This document shows, piece after piece, positions 23,135 through 37,100 of a DNA stretch of 64,000 bases. Position 1 is the stretch's first letter, and each line of letters begins with the position of its first letter. The position numbers were made by a program, and so were the translations under genes. Under the pieces are notes generated by a model. The model had not been told where the DNA came from. It saw only the letters and a list, made by a program, of their open reading frames with translations, and ran no database searches. Source of the DNA: Austropuccinia psidii (lineage: Eukaryota; Basidiomycota; Pucciniomycetes; Pucciniales; Sphaerophragmiaceae); the NCBI GenBank assembly GCA_023105745.1, contig JALGQZ010000007.1:54975569-55039568 (forward strand), read 5' to 3'.

Positions 23135-24530
23135 TGTCAGGGTGACTCTATTATATAGCTTCAAAATGATAATAAAAGCTATTAATCTGAGTGTGAAACA
23201 AAAATAATTATGAGATGGTTAAAATGGCTATACTAAGAGAATTTAGTGATGGTTAGTGCTATTGATAGCCCTGCATTGAGTGTTTACCTTTCTGTTTACA
23301 ATAATAAACCCTAAAATGATTACAATTATAATTATAACTGCTTTGGGTACCACTTATTTAAAAATCTATACCACATAGGAATACTAAGAGCAGGATGATG
23401 GATTGGCCTTCTGGTGAAGAAAGGCCTCCTTTTATCTTGTTCTGGGGGTAGTGGGATGTTGTTTACCTATGCATACGACCACAGAGCTAAAGGTTTCACT
23501 ACTGTTGGCTGGTTTGTGGTTCTACACACTCAATAAAGACTGGTATTGGGTGGAAATGTGGTTTTAGAACCATAAGTTGTCATTTTTACTCTATACAGGG
23601 TGAAACATTTCACCAATTGAGTTTACAGGTGTGTTCTGGCGCTTCTGACATGTCAGAAGCTATACAGAACGAGTATATACCCCTGTATTTGACTCAACTA
23701 TGAGTTTTTGAAGTATAAAAACAATTTTTTGTCTATTTGACACCTCATAATCATACTTATGGAATAGTATCCCACAGTAAAGCTGTATTGGTCTAAATGT
23801 GGGAATCTGACCTTGCAGCTCCATACCTTTGTCAGTTTTTGAGATATTAAGCTCAAAGCTGGTTCATTGTGTAGCCCTGGATTAGATTTACAAAATGGTA
23901 CCTCATTTGGTATGGCTAACATTAAATATGGCAAATTTGTGCCATGTTTAATTTTAGTTATCCAGATATATGATTATCTCAAAATCTGTATGGAACTTGT
24001 TTTTCCCATAGCCTTTGTTCTAGATGAGATATGGAGAAATGGATGGCACCATCAGATAGCCCTCATTGTTCTCTTTTCAAAGAGACCCCACTTTGGGTAT
24101 CTCATACTAGAACTGTAGAACTTGGATGGGAGGTGAATATTTTATTCAGCCTTGCTTGACCTTATTTTGGCCATATCTTCTATAGTTTTTGTGGTAGCTC
24201 AATTTGGCAAGTACCATTTAATAGCCCTGATTGAGAGGTTCAATTTAAATACCCATTTAATGGGACCCAGCCTCTTCCTCTGGAGTCTAGATGAGAGGTG
24301 AAAATTAAGGTTTATGCTCAGCAACTGCTTTGAGCTTGAATAAATTTGTTATTTTTTGTCCTCTGATTATGGGACTTGCATATTTAGAAAGAGGCGAGTT
24401 TCCCTTTTCTTTTGATACTTTTTGAGTGTGTTTGGCTCAGATACATGTGTTGGTCATATTTTGCTCTACCTTTGGTTTCTGGTATTCTGGCAGTCATGCT
24501 TGTGCTCTGGTTTTGAGTCACAGCCTGACA
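23135..24530. mobile_element. LTR-like unit H' (1396 bp), inverted relative to H
   Basis: It begins TGTCAGGGTGACTCTATTATA and ends ..GAGTCACAGCCTGACA, which is H (5687-7083) in reverse orientation with scattered differences. Flanks GGAAT and TGAAG are a poor duplication, probably mutated. The outside sequence rejoins the LTR of G. There is no convincing protein. Confidence 0.7.
23641..23660. repeat. Perfect 20 bp palindrome in H'
   Basis: GCTTCTGACATGTCAGAAGC is perfectly self-complementary. It corresponds to 6554-6573 in H, which has a different but also perfect centre. Outer GTTCTG/CAGAAC bases extend the dyad imperfectly. Confidence 0.9.
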
Positions 24531-24784
24531 TGAAGAATCAAATTCTTAACAGCTTTAAAAGATTTAATAAGCTAAAAACTTTCGATTTATAAGTTTTAAA
24601 ATGTTCTCAAAAGTTAATGGTTGGTGTGAATTGCTATTCTAAACAGAAAAATAGCAATAACTTCAAAAATTCATTAAAAATGTTTGTGTGGTGACCTTCA
24701 ATATAAAGAAACTTATTTCATGTCTCAAATTAAAGTAATTAATTAAAAAGAGGATTAAAGGTACTTTATGTCAACAATAGCACT

Positions 24785-27323
24785 TGTGAGCCTTTGAGAT
24801 ATGACCAAATATCCAAAAAGGTCACAAGAAAAACTCTATAATGATTATACTCATAATAATTATCTTGAAACTAGTGAAAATACCATAAATAGGTACAAAA
24901 TATGAATTAACTCAGAATCTAATGACTAATCATGTGAAATAAATTACTCCATTAGATTTCTCATGGTAAAATACACATATGTCATCTTTATGGGGCATCT
25001 GAAAAGTCAATAATTACTGAAGAATAAGTAATAATACCCCAAAAAGACGCAAAAACTTATTTAACTCATAAAACAATCAAAAAACATGTGAAATCAAGTA
25101 GCAAATTGGATTATCCATAAAGTACCACACATAAAACAATTATATGGCAATTCTCTCAATTCAATACTTAAGGAATTAAGCTTAATATATGCTCTTTGTT
25201 GGTCAATGCATATATTCATGGTTTTTAGCTAATATCTGTTTAAATATACAACATTGAGAGTTAAACCAAAAATAAAGTGACCACATAATTACTTTAAAGA
25301 CACAGATATTACCTTTATTTTACAAGTTATAAAGAAGGTTAAAACTTGTAATGGTTTATTGAACAAAATCAGTGGAGCTGTTGACCACTTTGTTGTGAAA
25401 GTGGTCCAAATGTAAAAAAAAGGAGAAAGTAAGATTCTACTAGCTCATACGTGAAGAATGATGCAATTTTTATTTTAATATTCAAGGTATAAGCCCTTGA
25501 AATAAAGGTTTGAAGTTTAAAATATTGAATTTTGACAGAAAAGATGAGTTACAAGAAAGATCATCAAAAATAGAGTTTTGATGATTTAATAAAGTTCTCT
25601 TGCAAGTTTGATGAGGACACGCCAACCTATCTGAATTCACTCTCAGAATATCTGTAGCGTGTATAACTTAAAAGTTATCAATTATCAAAGTTTAAGCTTA
25701 AAATTGATCATTTATGATCACTCACTGTAATCTTATTTTAAGCTTAACAGTTATATAAGTAATAAAACTGGTGAATAATATTAGATTATTATTAATACTA
25801 ATGAAATCCATGAAGTTTAGGCTTCTTCCAAGCCTATTATGCCATCAAACTTAGAGTTATAGTGATAACTCTCAATAATGGCGTAATAATGAGATAAGAT
25901 GGTTTGATCATGACGTAATGATCACTACACTTTAAAATACTGATCATTTCCAGTGGATACCATCAGTATGTTATTTTAAGAGAACTAAAAGGTTTAGATT
26001 AACAGAAGTGCAAAAGAGATTAAGAAAGATATAAGTACCTAAAAGGTGGAATACAAGTAATTAAGAGGATACAGGAATATTTGTAAATACTCGTAGCGCT
26101 ACAACAGACTATATTCAGATCTGGGTTAGTACTACATTGATAAGAAACACAGGAGATGTTGTACCAATTCTAGTTACACAGGTTGTGTGTTAAGTAGATA
26201 AGAGAAAATAAATATGATGATGATGAGAGAAAATAGGAAAGTTGAAAAGTGAAATGAGACCAAGAGGAAGAAGATAAAATGCAGAGAGAACAATATTGAA
26301 AAGAAAAAGGAGAAGTTGGAACAGAAGATACAATGGAGAGACACAAAAAATAAAATAAAATAATATCAAATAAAAGAAATATAATCACGAGGAAAGAATA
26401 AGAAAGGAGTGTTTTATATGTCTATGAATCAGAGCCAAGGGATTTCCTTTGATGGGGAATCCATGGCAAGTCTTGGATCATCACTGGATACTTGAGCATA
26501 TTCAGACTAAAGGTGGCCATGGTTAATCTTGGCTCATTTTGGCCAATTTTTCAACACAGTACACGTCTACTAGAAGCCTACTGGACTCTAGAATGGAGGT
26601 ATTTACTATAAATAGAGCTCTTTTTACTCTATTTTCCCCTCATATGCATCAAAACAATTGAACAATTAAATCCAAAGGTAAGATCTTTTTCTCTTTATAT
26701 ATAAATCTCTCATATTGTCAAAGACCAAGATTTATCTTTATGCTAATTATCATTTCTGACATGATTACTCCAATTGTTCTCTTGTTTTGTTATAATTCTG
26801 TTAAAAATTCCATTTCCACATAAAATCAAGATAATTTGTAATTTCATTTATTTTTATTTGTAAATACAATTTAAATAAGTTTTATTTAAATCATTTGGCG
26901 TAAATTCATTCAAAATTATTATATTGAGAATCAAAAGTAGGTTATTTCCTCTTATTATAATAATTTCTCTTCATTATTACTATCAATAATTCTTTAATTA
27001 ATATAAATAGTATTTATATTAATATATAGCTTGAATATATTAATTGTTTTTTATTAATAAAAAACAATTTTTTATGCCTTTGTTATTTGTTGGTAACAAT
27101 GATAAAGTGCTTTAAAATGTATTAATTATCATATATTACTATATTTATTATTTAAATTATTATATCTATTGAATAGTATAATTATTTTTTAACCCATAAT
27201 TATAATAATTCTTTATTATTATATTTACTTTTTGTCTTGTTTATTTTATCTATAAGGACATTAATATTAAAATAAGTAAAATATTAGTAATTTTTACTTA
27301 TTGTTTCATAGTAAAACCTTACA
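24785..27323 (+). mobile_element. 5' LTR of B
   Basis: It starts TGTGAGCCTTTGAGATATGACC and ends ..CATAGTAAAACCTTACA. After subtracting the 588 bp insertion and its 5 bp duplication it is about 1946 bp, close to the 1936 bp 3' LTR. A promoter block with ACTATAAATAGAGCTC lies near 26606, then CCAAAG|GTAAGA, a strong splice-donor-like site near 26680. Confidence 0.85.
25969..26556. mobile_element. Solo LTR of Ty1/copia type (588 bp) in the 5' LTR of B
   Basis: Begins TGTTATTTTAAGAG and ends ..TTTTTCAACA (TGTT...AACA). It is flanked by CAGTA at 25964-25968 and 26557-26561. The 3' LTR of B and the LTRs of A lack it. TGTT..AACA ends are usual for copia LTRs; the superfamily is an inference because no internal region remains. 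Confidence 0.78.
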
Positions 27324-27325
27324 TT

Positions 27326-27340
27326 TGGGGGCCTGGCCAT
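27326..27340 (+). other. Primer-binding site of B, split by an insertion
   Basis: TGGGGGCCTGGCCAT, two bases after the LTR end, continues as GAT at 29619 after the nested LTR. The full site TGGGGGCCTGGCCATGAT resembles the proline-tRNA type. Confidence 0.75.
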
Positions 27341-29613
27341 TGTGGGACTTTGAGATATGACCTCATATCCAAAAAGGTCACAGCAAAATTTCTGTAATAA
27401 TTATACTTATGATAATTATCTCAAAAATTAGTAAAATACCATAAATAAGTAAAAAATCCGAATTAAAGCATAATCTAATGAATAAACATTTGAAATAAAC
27501 TAAACCATTAGATTCCTCATGGTAAAATACACATATTTCATTTTTATGGCATATCTAAAAAGTCAATAATTACTGAAGTATAAGTAATAATATCTTAAAA
27601 AAGGTACAAAGCCTCATTTATCTCGGAGGCCAATGAAACAAAATGTGAAATAAACTTTACCATTGAATTCTCCATAGCCATATACACATAAAACAATTAT
27701 AAAGCTAATCTCTAAAGCTAATACTTAAGGAATTAAGCTGAATATATGCACTTTTTTGGTCAATGCATATATTCATCGTTTTTAGCTAATATCTCTTGAA
27801 ATATACAAGATGGAGAGATAAACCAAAAATAAAGTCACCACGTAATTACTCTAGGAATACAGATAAGAGATTTATTTCCCAAGCTATAAACAAGGTAAAA
27901 CTTGTAATGGATTGTTGAATAAAATCAATAGAGCTGGTGACCACTTTGTTGTGAAAGTGGTCCATACTTAAAAACCATAGACAGTCGGATTCTACTAGTT
28001 CATACTTGAAGTATGACGTAATTTTTATTATGATATTCAAGGTATAACCCCTTGAAATCATGGTTTGAAGTTTAAAATATTGAGTTTCAACAGAAAAGAT
28101 GAGTTACAAGAAAAATCATCAGAAATAGAGCTTTGATGATGTAATGAAATTCTCTTGGCAGTTTAATAGGGACATGCCAAGCTATCATAATTCACTCTCA
28201 GAATAGCTGTAGCGTGTATAACTTAAAATAAGATTAAAGTGAGTGATCATAAATGATCATATTTAAGCTTAAAATTTGAACAAGAATAACTTTTAAGTTA
28301 TACACGCTACAGCTATTCTGAGAGTGAATTATGATGGCTTGGCATGTCCCTATTAAACTGCCAAGAGAATTTCATTACATCATCAAAGCTCTATTTCTGA
28401 TGATTTTTCTTGTAACTCATCTTTTCTGTTGAAATTCAATATTTTAAACTTCAAACCATGATTTCAAGGGGTTATACCTTGAATATCATAATAAAAATTA
28501 CGTCATACTTTAAGTATGAACTAGTAGAATCCGACTGTCTATGGTTTTTAAGTATGGACCACTTTCACAACAAAGTGGTCACCAGCTCTACTGATTTTAA
28601 GTGATAAAACTGATGAATACTATTAGATTATGATTAATACTAATAAAATACCCGAAGTTGGGGCTTCTGCCAAGCCTATGATGTCATTGAACTTAGAGTT
28701 ATAGTGATAACTCTAAATGATAGCGTAATTATGAGATAAGATTGTTTAATAATGTTGTAATCATCACTAAACCTTAAATTATTTATCATTTCTAGTAGAA
28801 AGCATCAGTGAACATCCATTAGAAGCCTTCTGGACTCTAGAAGGAAGGTATTTTCTGTAAATAGAGCTCTTTGTACTCTATTTTCCCCTCAGACACATCA
28901 AAAACACTAAAATATTTAACTCAAAAGGCAAATTATTTATTATTTATATATAAAACTTTTATATTATTAAAGACCAAAGATCATCTTTATTATAATAATC
29001 AATCTTGATGTGATTAAATCAATTGTTTAATTGTTTTTGCTCAAAAATCTCTTCAACTCAATTTCCACGTAAAAATTAAGGAATATTTGTAATTTATCTA
29101 TTTATATTGTAAATACAGTTTGTATAAATTGTATTTGCATTATTTTTGCATAAAATATTTCAAAATTATTATATTAAGTGTTAAAAGTAGGTTATTTTCT
29201 CCTTTATAATAATTTCTCTTTATTATTACTTTGAATAACTCTTATATTGATATAAATGGTATTTATATTAATAAATAAAGTTAATATTAGTAATACTATT
29301 GTTATTAATTGTTTTTTACTTATAAAAACCAATTTTTTACATCTTTACTATTTGTTGGCAACAATAATAAAGTGCTTATAAGTATATTAGCTATTATATA
29401 TTAATATATTTGCTTATTATATTATCTTTTTATATTATAAATTATATTATTATATTTATTTAATAATATGATCATTTTTTATGTCTTAATTGAAATAATT
29501 TACAATTATTATAATTAATTTTATCTTATTATTCATTATTAATCAGGACATTCATAGTACAATAAGTCAAATATTTTTAATATTTACTTATTGTTTCATA
29601 GTCAAACCTTACA
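27341..29613 (+). mobile_element. Solo gypsy LTR inserted in the primer site of B
   Basis: It starts TGTGGGACTTTGAGATATGACC and ends ..CATAGTCAAACCTTACA, flanked by GCCAT at 27336-27340 and 29614-29618. It is of the same family as the LTRs of A and B, but 2273 bp long because of an internal inverted duplication (27921-28598). Confidence 0.88.
27921..28598. repeat. 308 bp inverted duplication within the solo LTR
   Basis: The arms 27921-28228 and 28291-28598 are near-perfect reverse complements, with a constant sum of coordinates throughout (56519), and are separated by 62 bp. The spacer itself is in the inverted orientation relative to other LTR copies. The LTRs of A and B have the left arm only. 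Confidence 0.9.
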
Positions 29614-30092
29614 GCCATGATATTTACTCAAAAAGACCAATAAAAAGATTCTAATTGTTTTTATCCAATAATAAATTATATTTATGACCATAAAACTATA
29701 TCTATTGGTTTTGAAAGCTGTTGAGGCATTTGGAAAGCAATTGTACTGTCTTAAATGTGGTTTCTCACTTCCTTAGACTTGCAAGAACTTTCTTTGAGTG
29801 ACTCTAGTGATTAAAAGAGATATTTTATAAATAAAAAATAATTTTATATTATAAATCACCTTTAAAAAAGAATTATCCTCATTTTTATTTTATTTTAGAA
29901 AAATGAAAATATAAAAACATCAAAAAATATCAGAAACAAATAAAAAAGTTATTCTTATTCAATTTTCTATTCATTTCTTCATTGATTTCACTTATTCTGA
30001 GATATAAAAGCAATTTTTAAGTGGAAAATTGCCATATCTTACCAAAAAATAACACTTTTTACAAAAGACTTATATTTATTTGTCTTTTTTAG

Positions 30093-30242
30093 TGTTTGAA
30101 GACAATCCAACAAAGGAAAATAATACCACTGCTTAAAGATTGGTGGAAGAAACTTGCCAAAGTTCCCCAACACCAATTGTCATTAGGAAAAGGAAAGCTA
30201 AGAAATTAGACTTTCCAGGACCCACTATTTAGGACTCTGAAG
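30093..30242 (+). other. Conserved upstream exon candidate of B
   Basis: Preceded by TTGTCTTTTTTAG and followed by AAG|GTGGGT. The reading VFEDNPTKENN...RLVEETCQSSPTP matches A (53113-53262), with internal stops. See the corresponding feature in A. Confidence 0.45.
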
Positions 30243-30318
30243 GTGGGTACCTCTTTTATAAATTTCCATAAAAAGATATTCCTGTCCTGAAATTTTTTTA
30301 TTTCTTATTTATTAAATT

Positions 30319-32315
30319 ATGACTACCAGAAGAGGCACCCAATACTCCCTCCAATCAGATGGAGCTGGACTCAGAGGTAGAATTGATCCCTCAAAAGGGA
30401 AAAGAAAAGGAAAAATTTCCAGTGGAACAGAATCTACACAAGGAAGTGCCTTATCCCAAAGGCAAGTCCCAGAAATGCCCACGATATCAGAGCCAGAGTT
30501 AGAACTAAGTATGAGTAACTCCAATAGGTATAAACACATTCAGAGGGCTCAGATAGACATTTACAAGAGCCAGTACAAACAGTACTACACAGTGTACAAG
30601 GACAAGGACTGGGAAATTTTGCCACAAATATACCAAGTAGTGAAGAACTCCTGGAACATCCTGAAAATGTTCCTCAAAGAGGAGAAAATAGTGGGATACT
30701 CCAATGGATGGAATCCACTATCATCCAAACCTCAAATCAAAAAGATCAAGGAGTACCATGCCAAAAAGAGGGAGGCAAGCAAGGAAGAAGCCCCGTAGCT
30801 TCTACCAGAAAGCCCCAAGCCAACCCACTTCCCCAATAAGGGAAGAAGAACAAGAAAAAAACTGGAGAAAACCATATTCCCCAAGTTACAGAATTCCAGA
30901 AATCCAATAAGATGCCATGGACAATGTCTTCAACATGGCCAGAACCTTGATGGAATTCAACGACAAGGAGGAGAAAACAATGAGACAACCTCATTTCACA
31001 AAGCAATAACCTTGTCTCCAGATGTTGTAAATACTTTAACAGAAATAAAAATAGTATTCTACCTCTCAAAGAAGTTAAAAATAGTTTATTATCCTTACAA
31101 GCAATAAATGATAACTTCTCATATTTAACAAAAATTGTTGTACAAAACAAAAAAGAAATTGATAATATTAAACTTATTGTTGAAAATAATAATCCAAAGG
31201 CTTTAATTGACAATACTCAAAAATTAATACAAGTACAACAGGAACTGTATAAGCACATAAAAGATATCAAAGATAAAACCTTGAAAATCAATTATGACAT
31301 GAGTATTGATAATCTTCCAGAAAAATTAAACAAATTAAGTATTTCTGTTGAAAATTTCGAAGAAAAAACTTCATCACACCAAAAATTACTTCAAGACCAG
31401 GTAGAAAAAAGTGATGAAGCAAGAATTAATCTAAAAGATAATATACAAAGTGCAATAAGGCTTATTACTGAAAAAATGGATAAAATTAATGAGGCCAACC
31501 TAAATATGCCAAATTTATCAACCCCATTTTCTCACATAAGAAGCTCTGTTAAACCAAAAGAGGAAATAGCAAATCCATTCATAACAGACCTGAGTCATCA
31601 ATATAATCACCAAGTCTCAATTAAAGGAATGGCCAACATTCACAGGAGAAGGTGAATATGACCATATTTCATTTATTAAAACAATTGACATGTTACAAGA
31701 AGATAATGCCATACCAGATTACACTCACTGTTTGAGAAATCTAAAAAAAGATGGTTTCATGGCATAAGGAAAACAAATGGCATAAATAACTGGTTTTGGT
31801 GGAAACAATAAATAATCACCAAGTGAGCTAATGATGCCCAGAGGTACAAAATATAAAATGCATTTGAAAGTTGCTTCTTTGACCCAGATAAGGATAAACC
31901 TTTGATTTGGTTCTTAAAACAAGTTGAAAGATTAAATGAACTGTACCCAGAAATGTCACAAAAAATGGTACACATGAAAATACTTAAGAAATGTGGGGGA
32001 GAATTAGAACATGCCCTGAGAAGGAGGTGTATAGAACCAGGCTCCACAGAAGAGTATATTAATGCACTAGAATACATAGTAACAAGAGCAACAATTGGTA
32101 GAATTTGAAAGAAATTGGACATTAAAAGTCCAAATAAACCATTTATCAAAAAAGATAAGCCAAGAGAAACCTTAAAGCCCAATACTTCTAACAGTAATGA
32201 GAAAGGAAAGTACCACAAATGTGGAGGTATTGGACACTTAGCCAATAATTGCCCTAAAAAAGCAAAAATAAATAAAATTGTGGAAAAAGAGGACCACAAT
32301 GATAAATAAGAAGAA
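30319..32315 (+). pseudogene. gag (5' part) of B, interrupted by element C
   Basis: The 159-codon frame at 30319-30798 starts MTTRRGTQYSLQSDG. After codon 73 or so it reads the alternative frame ([18 protein letters not shown]) because B lacks one T present in A (53538) and in E. Later pieces are a coiled coil (31281-31655), capsid (31902-32108) and an intact zinc knuckle ([15 protein letters not shown]) in 32115-32309. A stop at 32307-32309 replaces a Glu codon immediately before the insertion of C. The gene resumes at 42243. Confidence 0.85.
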
Positions 32316-34069
32316 TGTAAGGTGTGGAGATGAAACTTTGATAAAATATCAAGTACTTTTCCTGTCCCCAAAATTTGTAGAAGGTAAAATTATTTAAAAA
32401 TAGTAAGAAATATTATTTTTAAAGAGAAAACACGCCAATTTTATTGCTTTTAACTTTGTATGTATAAAACAATAATATAATAAAAAAATCATTTTGTTAC
32501 CAACATATTTAAGGCTACAAAAGAAATTTCTTCAAGAGCAATTTCAATTGGAATTAATTGAGCAAAGAGCTGCAAGCAATTAATTAAAGAAAAAAGTCTT
32601 TAAAAAGATATTTAAAGAGAAAACACATAAAAGTGACCAGAGTGAATTTGGAAACAAAGTGACAAAGCTAACAGTGATGAAAGATGCTTTAATTCACTTT
32701 TGGGGTGGTTCAGGGGTAAAAATGATTATAAGAGTTACAAACAATTATTATAATTATTTTTTCACGTGGTTAAAAGGTTGAAAATGATATAGAAAGGGTG
32801 TTTGGAATCTTTTATTGATTGGTTTAACAGTGTTTGAACTAATTATAAAAGGAAAAGATTCTAACATGAAGAGAAAAGTGGGGCTAAGAAGACATTCTTT
32901 TATAGCCATCAATTTTCTTACTCCAAAAAGTATAATTTACTCTTGTCAGCCATTGAAAACACTCTGACAACAAAAAAGCCAATTATGGCATCATTGAACC
33001 CTGGTTTAGACCAAAAAAAGGGCTGGTTTTAGCCGTTTTGGACCCTTAAATCAGCCATTACTACAGTAATACCTGGCCTAAAGCCTTCAAAAACACATCA
33101 GAATTAGTCTAAAAGATGTAGAAACCAGTTGAAACTCTTTTTACTAAGATTGTTTTATCTTAAGGGTAATTTTACCCTATTGGCAACGGTTAAAACTACC
33201 CTGGTTGGTATCAAAACCTAGTCATCAATTGAGTCACAGACCCTGTGACTCAATTCCAGGCCGAAAGTGATGAACGTTTGCATGGAATTTGACATCTCAC
33301 ACCTGTCAGCAAGGATTTTGGGGGTCTGGCTCCCCCTTAGAGCTAGAGTTCCTTTTCCCCCCCAAATTTAATCTTTCCAATTTATCTTTTCCTTTAATTC
33401 CTCACCATGTATTATACTTACAATTTACATATGTAATTCAATTGAGTCTCACAGTACACTACTGTAATAATTCACACCTCATATGTAAATAAAAGTTCAC
33501 TTATGTAATACACGTGCACCTTTTGAGAATTCAATTGAAAATACTTCAATTCCTCATAACTTCTAGAATATACACAACACCTCAATTTTAACACAAAAAT
33601 TGATGATTAACACTACATGTGATGTGAATTAAATTAAGGTTTCAAGGATTTTCAACTTTTATACAGAAAATACAAAAAAACTTAATTTAAGCTTATTTAG
33701 AGTTGAGTTACAAAAATCCCACTCGGAGGTGACCCCACCTAATTTTTTATAAGGAATACAATGGTGAAATTAATTCTATATGCTTATTTGTTAGATAAAA
33801 ATTTCTGATAAGATTTATTTACCTTTTTTCTAAAATTATTTTATTTTGGTTAATTTTGGTAAAAATGAATTTTTACTTAATTTTTTCAAGTAAAAATGTG
33901 TTTTTACAATTTTCAAATTTAATTTATTTTTATTTTAGAATTATGATTAAATTTTTTGATTATGTATATAAATTCATATTTATATTTTAACTTTTATTTT
34001 ATTTATTTTTTTATATTAATTTTTTGTTTGTGGTCTTTTGGGTATATGAAAATACCTCTAAGGCTCACA
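32316..34069 (-). mobile_element. 3' LTR of C
   Basis: The plus strand begins TGTAAGGTGTGGAGATG and ends ..CTCTAAGGCTCACA. It is 1754 bp against 1817 bp in the partner; it lacks a stretch of about 45 bp present near 40605-40650 and has many small differences, so the pair is not recent. Confidence 0.9.
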
Positions 34070-34082
34070 TTCCCTCCCCCTA
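34070..34082 (-). other. Polypurine tract of C
   Basis: The minus strand reads TAGGGGGAGGGAA directly before the LTR start. Confidence 0.8.
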
Positions 34083-34149
34083 AAAAAAGGATATTACTTT
34101 GTAATATATCTATTTCTAGTATTTCTGAATCTTCTGAGAAGTTTGGTAG

Positions 34150-37100
34150 CTTCAGGTATGTCCTTTTCTTTTAACCATTCATCTTCACAAGTTGGCTCAC
34201 TGTACCTAAAAGGTATTCCCTTACTTTTTTGGTTGTTAATTTTCTTTCTTTAAGAGCTTTGGTAATTTTCTTAATACCAGATGTCTCAATAGGACATATA
34301 ACTTGGGGAACTTTATTCCTCAAGGGAAACACTCCAGAGTCACTAGATTTATACGGCTTTATCAAGCTCACTGGAAATGTAGGATGCTTATTACTAAGTT
34401 CTTCAGATAATTCTACTTCAACAGAATTTTCTCCATGGAGGGTTTTAATAACAAAAGGTCCTAAAAAGGAGCCTTTTATGTTATTGAAGTTTTTGGTGGA
34501 TACTAATACTAAATCCCCCACTTTGAAATCTGGAGTGGCATGTGATTTGTCCTATTTATCTTTAGCATATGCAAATGAGTCTTTCATGAATCTTACTGCA
34601 TGCATTCTAGCTTTGTCTAGCATTCCTTGGAAGCTGGAAGCTGTAGGATGTATTTCAACCAAATCTTTTCTTAAAGAATCTTGAGGTAACTTGGGATTCC
34701 ATCCTTTTTCTAGAATAGCAGGAGTTTGATTGGTACTGGCATGAATTGATGTCTTATATTCCAATTGTAATGCTGGTAGAAGAGTACACCAATCATGAGT
34801 GAATCCATCACAATCTTTGTATTCAAGGTCATATGCACAAATTCTTCTCACCATGTCTTCCAAGGTTTTTATCATACTTTCAGCTAGACCATCAGTTTGT
34901 GGGTGGTAGGCTGTAGAGAAAGACAATTTCGTGCCAAATAATTGGTGAAGATTTGTCCACAGTGCTGAAGTGAATTTGGGATCCCTGTCACTAATGATAT
35001 TTGTGAATATGCCAGTCCATGACACTACTCTATTCCATATTAGAAGAGCTGTATCCATGGCTGTATCATCTTTGTGACATGGTAAAAAGATTGGAGTTTT
35101 ACCGAATCTTTTTACAATCACTAGGAAAGCATTCTGACTTCTGTCACCTCCTGGTGGTAGGCAAGTTACCCAATCCATATGGACAATTTTCCAAGGTCTG
35201 CTGGTTTCTTGGATTTTGATCATATTTTCAAGTCTCTTGCCAGTGGATTTATTTGCTTTTTGACATCTGTCACAGGTTTTGCAATACTCTGCATCATCTT
35301 TCTGCCACATTGGCCACCATATGCAGGTCTTTACTTTTTCTCTTGTTCTGTCTTCAGACAGATGTCCTGAAAAGGGGCTGTCATGAAATTCTTTCAGTAA
35401 AAGATTGATTAATTACCTTTCCACAACTGTCATGACACATGTGTGCTTGCTCCTGTGGTAAATTATACCATCCAGTAGGTGAAATCTTCCTCCATCATAG
35501 GATTTCTTCCATACTTCATCAAAGGCATTTATGAGAGAGTTTTCTTTACAGTCTTGTTAAGTAATTGGAATCAGATGCTACAATTCTTATCTTGAGTGTA
35601 ACTGTTTCTTACTTCTTCAAAGAAGGTGATGTTCAACTCTGTAACAATTATTCCTTCTATTGGGATCTGTCAGGAAGCTTCTTCTGACACATAAGAAGGA
35701 CTATCAATACTATTTGGTAATGGCCATCTTCTTAGTTCATCTGCATTTTTATGAATATTTCCATATTTATGAACAATAGTCATATTGCCCCTGTACTCTT
35801 GTATGACTATTTGCCATGTGAGCATATGTCTGTTAGGTGTTTTCATGCTTAAAAGTGATTTAACAGCGGTAAAATCTGTTATTACTTCAAAAACACATTC
35901 TTTCAGAAAGTAATTGAGTTTTTCTAAATCCCAAACAAGGCATAAGCACTCCATCTGGCTTCAGTTGGTTTGATTTTCCTGGATATGAAAAATATGGGTC
36001 CTTCCACAGGTTTATCATTGATAATCTGGACTTGATGAAGTGCAGCACCAAGTCCATCTCCTGATGCCTAAATATAAAGCTTAAAAGGCAGCTTAAAGTC
36101 TGGAATCAGTAAGAGTGGAGCAGTTGTCAATGCTTGTCTCAGAGATTCAAAGGCTTTGACTCTGTCAACAGGAATTTCAAATACTGTGTCTTTGTCACAT
36201 AATTTATAAAGAGGTCTTGCTATGGATGTAAAATGTTTAATATGTTGCCTGTAATATCCTGCAAACCCCAAAAATGACTGAATTTCTTTCTTTTTCTGAG
36301 GCATAGGTTTCAGAAATACTCCTGCAACTTTGTTTTTTTCAATTCCAAGGAATAAACCAGATACTACATGTCCCAGTGCTTTAAGCTCTTTAAATCCAAA
36401 ATGGAATTGTTTTAAGGAAATTTTCATTTTGACAGATTGTATTTTTGTCAAAACTCTGGATAATCTGTACATATGCTCTTCCCATGTTTTGGAACAGACA
36501 ATAATGTCATCAATTTAAATGATTAACCATCCTTCTGAAAGCTCTTCAAAGAAATTTTCATTCATCATTCTTTGCAAGTGTTAAGGTGCATTTTTGATTC
36601 CAAAAGGCATCCTCAAATATTCATAAACTACACAATGAAGAATAGCTCTTAATTATTTCCTTGCTCTTGGTGTCACTACATTTTGATGAAATCTTTTAAG
36701 GGCATCCATAGTGCTTATATACACTGCTTGAGATATTTGGGTGAGGGAAATTTGGATTTTTGGTATTGGGTACCTGTCTGGAACAGTGTAAGTGTTCAGA
36801 GCTCTAAAGTCCCAAACCATTCTAGATTTTCCATTATGCCATGCCACTATGACTGGTGTAGGTATTTCTACTTCTTCATTGTGGCCAACCTTTCTTATTA
36901 CATCAAGATCTAAGAGTTCTTTAATATGAATTTCTAGAGCTTCTCTTGATTTAGGACTTTCTGGATATGCAGGTCTTCTTAATAGTGGTGGATAAGGTCT
37001 CTCAATATTAAGGATGATGTCAACTTCATGACCAATAATTTCTCCCAAAGGTTCTTTGTCTGATGCAAATGCTCCTCTGTGGTCATATAAAAGGGCAGAA

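Noticed and set aside
29850..30060. Possible tRNA or small RNA in AT-rich spacers
   Set aside because: I looked for T-loop and acceptor-like patterns here and in other spacers and saw none.
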